Assembly (NCBI GenBank): GCA_028292245.1
Contig: JAQGMS010000087.1
Coordinates: forward strand, 1 to 37,520
DNA from: Ramlibacter sp.
GTDB lineage: Bacteria > Pseudomonadota > Gammaproteobacteria > Burkholderiales > Burkholderiaceae_C
Direction of reading: 5' to 3'
DNA: 37,520 nt
Shown here: positions 16,580-24,632 of the stretch, in pieces
How positions within the stretch are numbered: the first letter of the stretch is position 1
Layout of the letters: each line of letters begins with the position of its first letter
The notes under the pieces: generated by a model
Seen by the model: the letters and a program-made list of their open reading frames with translations, nothing else
What the model was told of the DNA's origin: nothing
The model's database searches: none
Made by a program: the position numbers and the translations under genes

Positions 16580-17368
16580 CTACATCAGCGAAAAATCGCG
16601 GTCGAACTTCATCAGGTGCTGGCCTCCATCGACCAGCAAGGTGGTGCCGGTGATCGAATGGTTGTCCAGCGCGAATTTCACGGCTGCCACCACGTCCTGC
16701 GGCGTGGACGAGCGGCCCAGCGGCGAGAGCCGGTGCAATTGGTCGAATTTTTCCTGCGACAGCAGGTGGCTGGTGAGAGTGAGGCCGGGCGCGACCCCCA
16801 CCACGCGCACCTGCGGCGCAAGCGCAATGGCCAGCATGGTATTGGCCGCTTCCAGCGCGGCCTTGGACAAGGTGTAGCTGAAGAAGTCGGGGTTCTGGTT
16901 CCACAGCTTCTGGTCCAGCAGGTTGATGACGACAGCGTCCCGCGCCGCAGCGGCGGGGTCGCGCGAACACACGTGCTGGTGCAGCGCCTGCGCCAGCAGG
17001 ACCGGCGCACCGGTGTTGGTCCGCAGGTGCGCCGCCAATGCGTCGTAGCCGAAGCTATTGACACCGTCGTGCTCGAACATCGATGCGTTGTTGATCACCG
17101 CGTCCACAGACCCAAAGCGTTCGATCACGCGCGGCAGCAGGGCGCGAGCCTGCGCCTCGTCGCCCAGGTCGGCCTGGAAGCTCTCGATCAGCGCGCCGCT
17201 GGCGGCGGCTTTCCTGCAATCGGCCACGGTCTGTGCGGCCTCGGCGGCCGATCCGCGGAAATGGACTGCCACCTGCCAGCCGGCCGCGGCCAGCGCCAGC
17301 GCGACTTCGCGGCCCAGCCGCTTGGCGGAGCCGGTGACCAGCACGGTGCGTGGAGGGGGCGAACTCAT
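16580..17368 (-). CDS. SDR-family pteridine reductase (FolM/PTR1-like)
   Basis: Short-chain dehydrogenase of 262 residues, predicted to reduce dihydropterins or dihydrofolate with NADPH. The cofactor motif is TGSAKRLG (12-19), where the Arg is characteristic of PTR1/FolM enzymes. NNAS is at 93-96. The catalytic pair is Y165/K169 in SYTLSKAALE, preceded by D152 in NLLDQKLWNQNP, again PTR1-like. ATG 17368 was chosen because the Rossmann fold starts ten residues in. It is the first gene of the minus-strand run and has its start only 17 bases from the divergent methyltransferase start. Confidence 0.87.
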   Translation of the reverse strand: MSSPPPRTVLVTGSAKRLGREVALALAAAGWQVAVHFRGSAAEAAQTVADCRKAAASGALIESFQADLGDEAQARALLPRVIERFGSVDAVINNASMFEHDGVNSFGYDALAAHLRTNTGAPVLLAQALHQHVCSRDPAAAARDAVVINLLDQKLWNQNPDFFSYTLSKAALEAANTMLAIALAPQVRVVGVAPGLTLTSHLLSQEKFDQLHRLSPLGRSSTPQDVVAAVKFALDNHSITGTTLLVDGGQHLMKFDRDFSLM

Positions 17369-17385
17369 TCGGGGACAATTGCCGG
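17369..17385. promoter_or_regulatory. 17-base divergent start region
   Basis: The whole space between the SDR ATG (minus) and the methyltransferase GTG (plus). It holds GACAAT (17374-17379), which ends six bases before the GTG, around a CAATTG palindrome (17376-17381). On the minus strand the equivalent hexamer AATTGT is a poor match. Promoters for both genes must reach into the opposing coding sequences. Confidence 0.35.
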
Positions 17386-18480
17386 GTGACGACAGAAGCA
17401 ACAAGTTTAACGAAGGCCTTGCAGGCGCTGCTGGAAAAATCGATTCGCCGGGCCGGCGGCTGGCTGCCGTTCGACCGGTTCATGGCGCAGGCGCTGTATG
17501 CGCCGGGGTTGGGCTACTACGCCAACGACTCGCGCAAGTTCGGCCGGATGCCCGGCTCCGGGAGCGATTTCGTCACCGCGCCGGAGATGACACCCCTGTT
17601 CGGCCAGGCCCTTTCGGTCCAGGTGGAGGATGCCTTGCGCGCCACCGGCACCCATGATGTGTGGGAGTTCGGCGCCGGCTCCGGAGCGCTTGCGCTGCAA
17701 TTGCTGCAGGCTTTGGGCGGCCAGGTGCGGCGTTACACGATCGTCGACGTCTCGGGCAGTTTGCGGGAGCGGCAGCGGGCGACCCTGGCGGACTTCGCGG
17801 CAACGGTCGAGTGGGCAAGCGAACTTCCCGATTCCATCAGAGGCGTTGTGGTGGGCAACGAAGTGCTGGACGCGATGCCGGTCAAATTGGTGGCCCGCAG
17901 CGGCGGCACTTGGCACGAGCGCGGCGTCACGGCGGTGGGCAGCGCCTTCGCTTGGCTGGACCGCGGGACCGATCTGCGCCCACCGGTCGAGCCGGAAGGC
18001 GCGCACGACTACCTCACCGAAATCCATCCGCAAGCCGAGGCGTTCGTGCGGACGCTGGCCGACCGCCTGGTGCAGGGCGCTGCGTTCTTCCTGGACTACG
18101 GTTTCAGCGAAGCCGAGTACTACCACCCGCAGCGCCACATGGGCACGCTGATGTGCCACCGCGGCCACCTGGCGGATACGGATCCGCTGAGCGACGTCGG
18201 CCTCAAGGACATCACCGCGCACATCAATTTCACCGGCTTGGCGCTGGCAGCGCAGGAGGCCGGGCTGCCTACCCTCGGTTACACCACGCAAGCACGATTT
18301 CTGATGAACTGTGGGCTGGTGCCCCTGCTGGCACAGGCGCCGCTGGCACAGCGGATCGCGGGGCAGCGCCTGATCGCCGAGCATGAGATGGGCGAACTCT
18401 TCAAGGTCATCGGTTTTCACCGGGGCGAGTTCTGGGACGCGGTGGGATTTCGCGAAGGCGACCGCACCCACAGGCTCTGA
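17386..18480 (+). CDS. class I SAM-dependent methyltransferase, COG1565 (MidA/NDUFAF7-like)
   Basis: Protein of 364 residues in the family whose mitochondrial members methylate an arginine of complex I subunit NDUFS2. The bacterial substrate is not established. Motifs: SDFVTAPEMTPLFGQ, the SAM-binding loop VWEFGAGSGALALQLL, YTIVDVSGSLRERQ, VVGNEVLDAMPV and GAAFFLDYGFSEAEYYHPQR. The start is taken as GTG 17386; the in-frame GTG at 17350 would overlap the divergent reductase. Length is typical. Confidence 0.9.
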   Translation: MTTEATSLTKALQALLEKSIRRAGGWLPFDRFMAQALYAPGLGYYANDSRKFGRMPGSGSDFVTAPEMTPLFGQALSVQVEDALRATGTHDVWEFGAGSGALALQLLQALGGQVRRYTIVDVSGSLRERQRATLADFAATVEWASELPDSIRGVVVGNEVLDAMPVKLVARSGGTWHERGVTAVGSAFAWLDRGTDLRPPVEPEGAHDYLTEIHPQAEAFVRTLADRLVQGAAFFLDYGFSEAEYYHPQRHMGTLMCHRGHLADTDPLSDVGLKDITAHINFTGLALAAQEAGLPTLGYTTQARFLMNCGLVPLLAQAPLAQRIAGQRLIAEHEMGELFKVIGFHRGEFWDAVGFREGDRTHRL

Positions 18481-18520
18481 ACGCGCCCTACACTTAGTCG
18501 CCCGCACACTTCATCGCCTC

Positions 18521-18715
18521 ATGATTCGCTGGATCATCGTCATCTTCCTGGCCCTGATGCTCATCAACTGGTTCTCGCCATTGCTGCAGCGCATCGGTTT
18601 CGGCCGGCTGCCCGGCGACCTGCGCTTCAAGGCTTTCGGGCGCGAATGGTTCATACCGCTGACCACCACCATCGTCCTGAGCCTGGTCGTCGGCGTCATC
18701 TCCAAGTTCATCTGA
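18521..18715 (+). CDS. DUF2905 small membrane protein
   Basis: Protein of 64 residues with two membrane segments (IIVIFLALMLINWF and FIPLTTTIVLSLVVGVI) around a short basic loop containing GRLPGDLRF, the signature of DUF2905. Function unknown; the fold suggests a small integral inner-membrane protein. It ends 16 bases before the ROK kinase gene and is probably transcribed with it. Confidence 0.85.
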   Translation: MIRWIIVIFLALMLINWFSPLLQRIGFGRLPGDLRFKAFGREWFIPLTTTIVLSLVVGVISKFI

Positions 18716-18731
18716 AGCGGAGCATTCCGGC

Positions 18732-19655
18732 ATGAAAGCCTGCATCGACATCGGCGGCACCAAGGTGGCGGTCAGCCTGAACAGCGGCGCCGGCCTGGAA
18801 CTGCTGGCGCGGCGCAGTGAGCCCACCGCCAAGACCGGCCACCACGACGCTTTGGCGCGGCAGGTGCTGCGCATGGTGGACGAGGCCTGCGCCGAGGCCG
18901 GCGTCGCGCCCGCCACCGTCGAGCGCGCCGGCGTCTCGTCGTGCGGGCCGTTCGTTCTTCGCGCTGGGCTGGTGGAAGTCGCGGCGCCCAACATCTGCGG
19001 CGGCATCGCCGGACCGGCCCGCGGCCTGCCCAACAACTGGGAAACGGCGCTGCTCGAGGCGCCGCTGGGCGAGCGGTTCTCGCAGGTGCGGGTGGAGAAC
19101 GATTGCATCGCCGCGCTGGAAGCCGAGCGCCGCTGGGGCGCGTTGCAAGGGTTCGATCATTGCGCCTATGTGACCTGGAGCACCGGGATCGGTGTGGGCC
19201 TGTGCGTCGATGGCCGGATCTTGCGCGGCAAGAACGGCAACGCCGGGCACGCCGGCCACATGTTCGTTTCCGACAACAGCGACGCGCTGTGCGGCTGCGG
19301 CAACATCGGCGACGTCGAGGCGCTGGTGGCCGGCAACGCGATCGCAAGGCGCTTCGGCTCCGATGCCGCAACCTTGTTGCAGCGAGCGCAAGCCGGCGAT
19401 GGTGCGGCCGAAGGCGTGGTGGACGAACTTTGCCGCGTGATGGGCCGCGCGCTGTACAACCTGGTTGCCACGCTGGACCTGCAACGGATCAGCCTGGGCG
19501 GCAGTGTCTTCTGGAATCACCGCAGCTACCTGCTGCCGAAACTCCAGGCGCAGGTGGCCGGAAAGCTGCCCGCGCTGACCGCGGGTTGTGAACTGGTGCC
19601 GGCAGGGTTGGCCGATCGAGTGGGCGACTACGCGGCCCTCGCCCTGCTGGTGTAG
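18732..19655 (+). CDS. ROK family sugar kinase
   Basis: Predicted hexokinase-type enzyme (fructokinase or glucokinase-like), 307 residues. The N-terminal phosphate motif is IDIGGTKVAV, the catalytic Asp is in RVENDCIAALEAE, and the ATP loop is WSTGIGVGLCVDG. The zinc region has the histidines GNAGHAGHMF and then LCGCGNIGDVEAL. The ROK zinc motif is C-x-C-G-x-x-G-C; here the third cysteine is Asp, so zinc binding may be altered. Sugar specificity cannot be decided. The gene is convergent with cca, ten bases apart. Confidence 0.88.
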   Translation: MKACIDIGGTKVAVSLNSGAGLELLARRSEPTAKTGHHDALARQVLRMVDEACAEAGVAPATVERAGVSSCGPFVLRAGLVEVAAPNICGGIAGPARGLPNNWETALLEAPLGERFSQVRVENDCIAALEAERRWGALQGFDHCAYVTWSTGIGVGLCVDGRILRGKNGNAGHAGHMFVSDNSDALCGCGNIGDVEALVAGNAIARRFGSDAATLLQRAQAGDGAAEGVVDELCRVMGRALYNLVATLDLQRISLGGSVFWNHRSYLLPKLQAQVAGKLPALTAGCELVPAGLADRVGDYAALALLV

Positions 19656-19665
19656 CCGGCTTGCG

Positions 19666-20892
19666 CTAGCCGCCCAGCGCGGCCGCCACGGCGTGAACCC
19701 GTGCCTTATGGATCATGTCGCCGATCTTGGGGCCGTCGAGTTGCTGCTCCTGGGCCCGGGCTGCGATTTCATGCGTTGCGACTGACTGCGCGGCAGCCAA
19801 TGCCGCCAGCATCCGATCGCGCTGCGGATACGGTTTTTCCTCCAGCCCCAGCCGGCCGCGCGCGTCGCATTCGCAGGCCAGCAAGACCATGTCGAACCGC
19901 TGGGGCTTGCGGAACGCGTCGCAGCGCTCCAGCAGACGTACCACTGCGGCTGCCCCGAATTCATTGCTGCGGTGGATGTTGCCGTGTTCGCGCGCGACCA
20001 CGTCCGCCAGCTCGCGGCACTCGGTGGGCACCCGCAGGCGTTCGCAAACCTTCTTGAGCAGCTTCGCGCTGCGCTCTTCATGGCCGATGTGCTTGGGCAG
20101 GATCTCCACGGGCGTGGTGCCCTTGCCGAGGTCGTGCGTCAGGCAGGCGAAGCGTACCGGCAGCGGCGCCTTCAAACGGGCGCTCATGTCCAGCACCATC
20201 ATCAGGTGTACGCCGGTGTCGACCTCGGGGTGGTAGTCCGCGCGCTGCGGCACGCCCCACAGTCGCTGGACCTCGGGCAGCAGCCGCGCCAGGGCGCCGC
20301 ACTCGCGCAGCACTTCGAACATCCGCGAAGGCTTGTCTTCCATCAGGCCGCGCGCCAGTTCCTGCCAGACGCGCTCGGCCACCAGCGCGTCCACCTCGCC
20401 GGCTTCGACCATTTCGCGCATCAAGGCGAGCGTCTCGGGCGCCAGGCTGAATTCCGCGAAGCGCGCTGCGAAGCGGGCGATGCGCAGGATGCGCACCGGG
20501 TCTTCGCGAAACGCTGGTGTCACGTGCCGCAGCACGCGGCTCTTGAGATCGGCTTGCCCGCCGAAGGGGTCGATCACCTGGCCGCCGGGCTCCTGCGCCA
20601 TCGCGTTGATGGTGAGGTCGCGCCGCGCAAGGTCCTCTTCCAGCGTGACGTTCGGCTCCGCGTGGAAGGCGAAGCCGTGATAGCCGCGCGCCGTCTTGCG
20701 TTCGGTGCGCGCCAGGGCGTACTCCTCGCGCGTCTGCGGATGCAGGAACACCGGGAAATCCTTGCCCACCGGCAGGTAGCCGCCGGAGATCATCTCTTGC
20801 GGCGAGGCGCCGACCACCACCCAGTCACGGTCGTTGACGGGCAGCCCCAACAGGGCATCGCGCACCGCACCGCCGACCATGTAAGTCTCCAT
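19666..20892 (-). CDS. cca: multifunctional CCA tRNA nucleotidyltransferase/phosphohydrolase
   Basis: Adds or repairs the tRNA 3' CCA end. It has 408 residues. The nucleotidyltransferase head has GGAVRD at 7-12 and the catalytic DRD at 21-23; the template-reading region (RRDLTINAMAQEP, RILRIARFAARF) follows. The C-terminal HD domain (YHPEVDTGVHLMMVLD, LTHDLGKGTTP, HIGHEERSAKLL) carries phosphohydrolase activity in the long bacterial form. It is the third gene of a GST-dapA-cca run. A TAAACT hexamer lies seven bases before the ATG. Confidence 0.97.
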   Translation of the reverse strand: METYMVGGAVRDALLGLPVNDRDWVVVGASPQEMISGGYLPVGKDFPVFLHPQTREEYALARTERKTARGYHGFAFHAEPNVTLEEDLARRDLTINAMAQEPGGQVIDPFGGQADLKSRVLRHVTPAFREDPVRILRIARFAARFAEFSLAPETLALMREMVEAGEVDALVAERVWQELARGLMEDKPSRMFEVLRECGALARLLPEVQRLWGVPQRADYHPEVDTGVHLMMVLDMSARLKAPLPVRFACLTHDLGKGTTPVEILPKHIGHEERSAKLLKKVCERLRVPTECRELADVVAREHGNIHRSNEFGAAAVVRLLERCDAFRKPQRFDMVLLACECDARGRLGLEEKPYPQRDRMLAALAAAQSVATHEIAARAQEQQLDGPKIGDMIHKARVHAVAAALGG

Positions 20893-20941
20893 GGCGCTGA
20901 GTTTACGGTGCTTGTCTCCGCGTGGGGAGTTGCAGAATGAC

Positions 20942-21850
20942 TCAGGAATTCAACCGCGCCCAGACCTCCCGCGCCTGCTGGGCGACTTCCGGCGGCGTGG
21001 GCGGCAAGGGCAGGCGGCACTCGCCGGCCTCTTGCCCGAGCGTGCGCAGCATGGCCTTGATCGACATGGGGACCACCGACGTCTCGCTGTTGATGAAGTT
21101 GAATGAATCGACCAGGCGGGCGTTGATCGCGCGGGCCTCGCCCACGTCGCCGCGCTGGAAGGCCGCGATCATCCGCCGGAACTGCGGCCCGGCCCAATGC
21201 GTGCTGGTGCCGACCACGCCCACGCCGCCAATTGCCAGCAGAGGCAAGGTGTAGGCATCGTCGCCCGAGTACAGGTCGAAATGCTCGCCGGCTTGCGCGA
21301 CCAGTGCCGCTGCCGCGGGCGGGTCGCCGGTAGCGTCCTTGAACGCGACGATATTGGGCACTTCGCGAAACAGCCTCAGCAACACCTCGTGGCCGATGCG
21401 CCGGCCGGTGCGCAACGGCACGTCGTAAACCATCACGGGCAGATCGGTTGCTGCTGCGACGGCGCGGAAGTGCGCCTCGATGCCGGCTTGCGGCGGCCGG
21501 CTGTAGTACGGGGCCACAACGATGACGCCGGCGGCGCCGAGTTCGCCGGCCATCCCGGTGAGTTCGATGCTGTGCCGCGTGTCGTTGTTGCCCGTGCCGG
21601 CGATGACCGGTATGGTCACGGCCTCGGCCACCGCCCGGATCAGGTCGCAGCGCTCGGCGTCGGAAAGCGTCGAAGCTTCACCGGTCGTCGCCGCCAGCAC
21701 CAGGCCATCATTGCCGCGATCGGCCAGCCAGCGGGCCAGACGGCACGCTGCGTCCAGGTCGAGCCGGCCGCGCGCGTCGAACGGCGTGACCATCGCCGTC
21801 AATACGGCGCCCCAATGCCGTGGCGCGCGAACCGCGGGTTCGCCGCTCAT
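20942..21850 (-). CDS. dapA: dihydrodipicolinate synthase family protein (DapA)
   Basis: Aldolase that condenses pyruvate with aspartate semialdehyde in lysine and meso-DAP synthesis, 302 residues. Schiff-base lysine K171 (VAFKDATGD), T55-T56 (AATTGEAS), Y142 (VMVYDVPLRTGR) and R147 are all present, so activity is likely. The sequence differs from the usual betaproteobacterial DapA: AMVTPFDARGRLDLDAA, GNDGLVL, PYYSRPPQAG and YDVP rather than YNVP resemble actinobacterial enzymes from memory. It may be a second or acquired copy. Its ATG overlaps the GST stop by four bases. Confidence 0.85.
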   Translation of the reverse strand: MSGEPAVRAPRHWGAVLTAMVTPFDARGRLDLDAACRLARWLADRGNDGLVLAATTGEASTLSDAERCDLIRAVAEAVTIPVIAGTGNNDTRHSIELTGMAGELGAAGVIVVAPYYSRPPQAGIEAHFRAVAAATDLPVMVYDVPLRTGRRIGHEVLLRLFREVPNIVAFKDATGDPPAAAALVAQAGEHFDLYSGDDAYTLPLLAIGGVGVVGTSTHWAGPQFRRMIAAFQRGDVGEARAINARLVDSFNFINSETSVVPMSIKAMLRTLGQEAGECRLPLPPTPPEVAQQAREVWARLNS

Positions 21851-22530
21851 CGTGAAGTGCGGTACGGTTCGTCGAAATCGACGAAGCTTTTCTCCACCAG
21901 CGCATCTTCGATCCAGGCCTTGACGCCGGGCAAGGCGCACAGCCGCCGGATGTAGTCGGTGATGTGGCCGGGTACCGGCAGCGCGTAGTTCTTGATGCGC
22001 ATGGAAACCGGCGCGAAGTAGGCGTCGGCGATGGAGAACTCGCCGAACAGCATGGGCCCCTTGTGCTGCTCCAGCAGCTCGGTCCACATGCCGATGATGC
22101 GCTGCACGTCGGTGCGAACGCCGGGCTGGTCGCGCCAGACGATCGCGCCGGCCTGGGGCAGGGATGCTTCGACGTTCATCGGGCAATGGCTGCGCAGCGC
22201 CGAGAAGCCGGAATGCATCTCGGCGCAAATGCTGCGCGCGCGCGCCCGAGCTTTCGGCTGCTGCGGCCAGAGCTGCTTCTCGGGGAATTTCTCGGCCAGG
22301 TATTCGGCGATCGCGAGCGTGTCCCAGACCGCGAACCCGTCGTCCGTAAGCACCGGCACCCGTCCCACGGGGGTGACAGGCCGCAGGGTGTCCTTGAAGG
22401 TGGAGTCGCCATCGAACGAGTCGAAGCGCACCATGACTTCCTCGAACGGGATGCCGGCCTGCTTGAGCAGCACCCACGGCCGCATGGACCAGGAAGAGTA
22501 GTTCTTGTTGCCGATATAGAGCTTGAGCAT
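21847..22530 (-). CDS. glutathione S-transferase family protein
   Basis: Protein of 227 residues with an N-terminal thioredoxin-fold GST domain (MLKLYIGNKNYSSWSMRPW, VGRVPVLTDDGFAVWDTLAIAEYLAE) and a C-terminal helical domain (MLFGEFSIADAYFAPV). The SSWS region supplies a serine near the usual zeta-class catalytic position; the substrate is unknown. GGAGG lies close before the ATG. It is the first gene of the run with dapA and cca. Confidence 0.88.
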   Translation of the reverse strand: MLKLYIGNKNYSSWSMRPWVLLKQAGIPFEEVMVRFDSFDGDSTFKDTLRPVTPVGRVPVLTDDGFAVWDTLAIAEYLAEKFPEKQLWPQQPKARARARSICAEMHSGFSALRSHCPMNVEASLPQAGAIVWRDQPGVRTDVQRIIGMWTELLEQHKGPMLFGEFSIADAYFAPVSMRIKNYALPVPGHITDYIRRLCALPGVKAWIEDALVEKSFVDFDEPYRTSR

Positions 22531-22559
22531 GGACGGGCCTCCGTTGCGAAGACCCGGAT

Positions 22560-22580
22560 GCTACCGGCGCCACCGGTAGC
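22560..22580. repeat. inverted repeat in the GST leader
   Basis: GCTACCGG (22560-22567) and CCGGTAGC (22573-22580) form a perfect 8-bp stem with a 5-base loop, 30 bases upstream of the GST start. It could be an operator or leader hairpin. No T tract follows on the plus strand. Confidence 0.45.
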
Positions 22581-22589
22581 GATTGATGC

Positions 22590-22614
22590 AAAAAAGCCCG
22601 GCCATTGATGCCGG
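22590..22614 (-). terminator. Rho-independent terminator of slt
   Basis: On the minus strand CCGGC-(7 bases)-GCCGG is followed after one G by CTTTTTT. It begins 15 bases after the slt stop. The stem is short, but the T run is good. Confidence 0.7.
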
Positions 22615-22628
22615 ATCGGAGCGAGGGC

Positions 22629-24620
22629 CTAGGGCAGGTCGCGGTTCGGCTCGGGCTGGCTGGTGTCGCGCGGCCCCACACTCCCCAGCCGCGCCTTGAG
22701 CGACTGCGGTTGGCCGCTCAGGATGGCGGCATAGGTGGTGGTGTTGGACAGCACTTTCTTCACATAGTCCCGGGTTTCGGTGAACGGCACGTTCTCGGCC
22801 CAGGCCGCCGCCTCCATCGACGGCCCATTGCGCCAGCTGCGCGGCCGGCTGGGCCCGGCGTTGTAGGCTGCCGCGGCCAGCGGCATGGAACCGGTGAAGT
22901 CGTCCAGTACCAGTTTGAGATAGCCGGTGCCGATTGCGATGTTGGTCTCCCGGTCACCCAATTGGTCGGTCGTGAAATTGGCCAGGCCGATCTTGCGCGC
23001 GGTCCAGCGAGCCGTCGCGGGCATCACCTGCATGAGACCCGAAGAAACGACGCTGGAGCTGGCATCCATCACGAAGCGGCTTTCCTGGCGGATCAGGCCA
23101 TAGACATAGGCCGGCTCCAGGCCGATCTCGCGGCTGCGCCGGACCACCGATTCGCGAAAAGGCATCGGGTAACGCTGCTCGAAATCGAATTCGGCCTTGG
23201 TGCGTTCGCTGGTGTTGATGCAGCGGTCCCACACTTCGCGATCGCAGGCGAACTGCGCGGCCGCCAACAGTTCGCGGTCGGCCATGCCGCCCGATCTGGC
23301 CAGGTTGGTGCCGTAATTCCATTCGCGCACGCCCTCGGGCCGGATGCCCAGCGCGATGGCGTACAGCGCGCGGTTCAGGCTCGGGTTGGCGCGGGCCGCT
23401 TCTTTCTCTTCCGCCGTCAAGGGCGCCGGACGTTGGGGCACGGTGATCTTCTGGCCCAACTCTTCCAGGGCCAGCTGTTCGTAGAAGCCGCGCGAAGAAG
23501 CAATGGATTGCAGCAGCTTGTGGGCGTCAGCCCGATGCGTATCCCCGCCCTGAGCCAGCAGGGCGCGCGCTTTCCAGTAAACCCATGTCGGGTCCATCCG
23601 GGCTTCTTCGCTCATCGCGTTGACTGCCTGCAACACGGCGGGCCATTGCGGCCCGCGTACGCCGCGCAACGCGGCGCGCGCCTTCCACGCGAGCATGTCG
23701 TCGGTCAAGTCGCCGTCGCGGCTGACTTTGGCGAAGTACTCCAGCGCATCGTTGCCCAGGCGCTGTGCGGCCTGCTTGCCGATCACGCCCCAGACCCAGT
23801 TGCGCTCTTCGGGCGTGAGCTGCGGGCCCCACTTGTTTTCGAGCTGGCCGGCCGCGTTGTCCGCGTCGGTGGCGGCGAACTTGATCAGCGCCAGCACGAT
23901 CATTTCCTTGCGCGCTTTGGAGGCCACCACCACCCGGCTCGTCAGGTAGCGTGCCGGGCCGTTGTTCAGTTCGGAGAACTGGGGGCTCGAGTCGGGCGCC
24001 ACGATTTCGATCGCGGCCGCCGCGGCGCGTGGCCGGCCTGCCTCCACTGCGAGACGCGCCTTGCGCCAAGCATCGTTCGCGGTCATCCGCTTTGCGCCCT
24101 GCGTGTCGCCGATCAGCCGGGACGCCGCCTGGGTGCAGCCATCGTCCACGTCGCGCTGCGCGAACCAGTTGCGGCGCACTTCGTCGGCGAGTCCGGCCGG
24201 GGCAGACGGTCCTTGCGCCACATGCATGACCAGCAACGCATAGCAGCGCACTTCGCGGTCGTCGTTCATGCGGAACTTGGGATATTCGGCCTCGAAATTG
24301 GTCCAGTCGCGCCGCTGGCCCAGCAGCAACAGCCAGTCGTTGCGCAGGCGGTCTTCCTGGTAGGTGCCCGGATAGCGCGCGAAAAAGTCCTGCACTTCCT
24401 GCGGTGAAGCCGTGTCGAGCCGGCTCTTCAGTTCCCAATAGGCCGCCCACGGCTCCAGCGCGTGGCCGCGCGCCTGGGGCAGCAGCAGCGCGAGCTTTTG
24501 CCGGTTGCCCTGGCGATATGCCTGGTTCATCTCCAGGATCAGATCGTCCCCCCGGGGCTGCGCTTGCAACTGACAGGCGACCGGCAACGCGATCAGTGTC
24601 AGAATTCTTAACAATCTCAT
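22629..24620 (-). CDS. slt: soluble lytic murein transglycosylase
   Basis: Periplasmic exo-lytic transglycosylase that cuts glycan strands and releases 1,6-anhydromuropeptides, the source of the AnmK substrate. It has 663 residues. A signal peptide (MRLLRILTLIALPVACQLQA) is followed by a long alpha-superhelical domain with repeated tetratricopeptide-like helices. The C-terminal Slt domain has catalytic E513 in LIRQESRFVMDA, then GLMQVMPATA, IAIGTGYL, AAAAYNAGPSR and ETRDYVKKVL. Its ATG is nine bases from the divergent cyclo-ligase ATG. Confidence 0.95.
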   Translation of the reverse strand: MRLLRILTLIALPVACQLQAQPRGDDLILEMNQAYRQGNRQKLALLLPQARGHALEPWAAYWELKSRLDTASPQEVQDFFARYPGTYQEDRLRNDWLLLLGQRRDWTNFEAEYPKFRMNDDREVRCYALLVMHVAQGPSAPAGLADEVRRNWFAQRDVDDGCTQAASRLIGDTQGAKRMTANDAWRKARLAVEAGRPRAAAAAIEIVAPDSSPQFSELNNGPARYLTSRVVVASKARKEMIVLALIKFAATDADNAAGQLENKWGPQLTPEERNWVWGVIGKQAAQRLGNDALEYFAKVSRDGDLTDDMLAWKARAALRGVRGPQWPAVLQAVNAMSEEARMDPTWVYWKARALLAQGGDTHRADAHKLLQSIASSRGFYEQLALEELGQKITVPQRPAPLTAEEKEAARANPSLNRALYAIALGIRPEGVREWNYGTNLARSGGMADRELLAAAQFACDREVWDRCINTSERTKAEFDFEQRYPMPFRESVVRRSREIGLEPAYVYGLIRQESRFVMDASSSVVSSGLMQVMPATARWTARKIGLANFTTDQLGDRETNIAIGTGYLKLVLDDFTGSMPLAAAAYNAGPSRPRSWRNGPSMEAAAWAENVPFTETRDYVKKVLSNTTTYAAILSGQPQSLKARLGSVGPRDTSQPEPNRDLP

Positions 24621-24626
24621 TGGGCG

Positions 24627-24632
24627 ATTATG
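24627..24632 (-). promoter_or_regulatory. -10-like hexamer before slt
   Basis: CATAAT on the minus strand, six bases before the slt ATG at 24620. It overlaps the divergent cyclo-ligase start codon, so the slt promoter must lie in that coding sequence. Confidence 0.4.
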
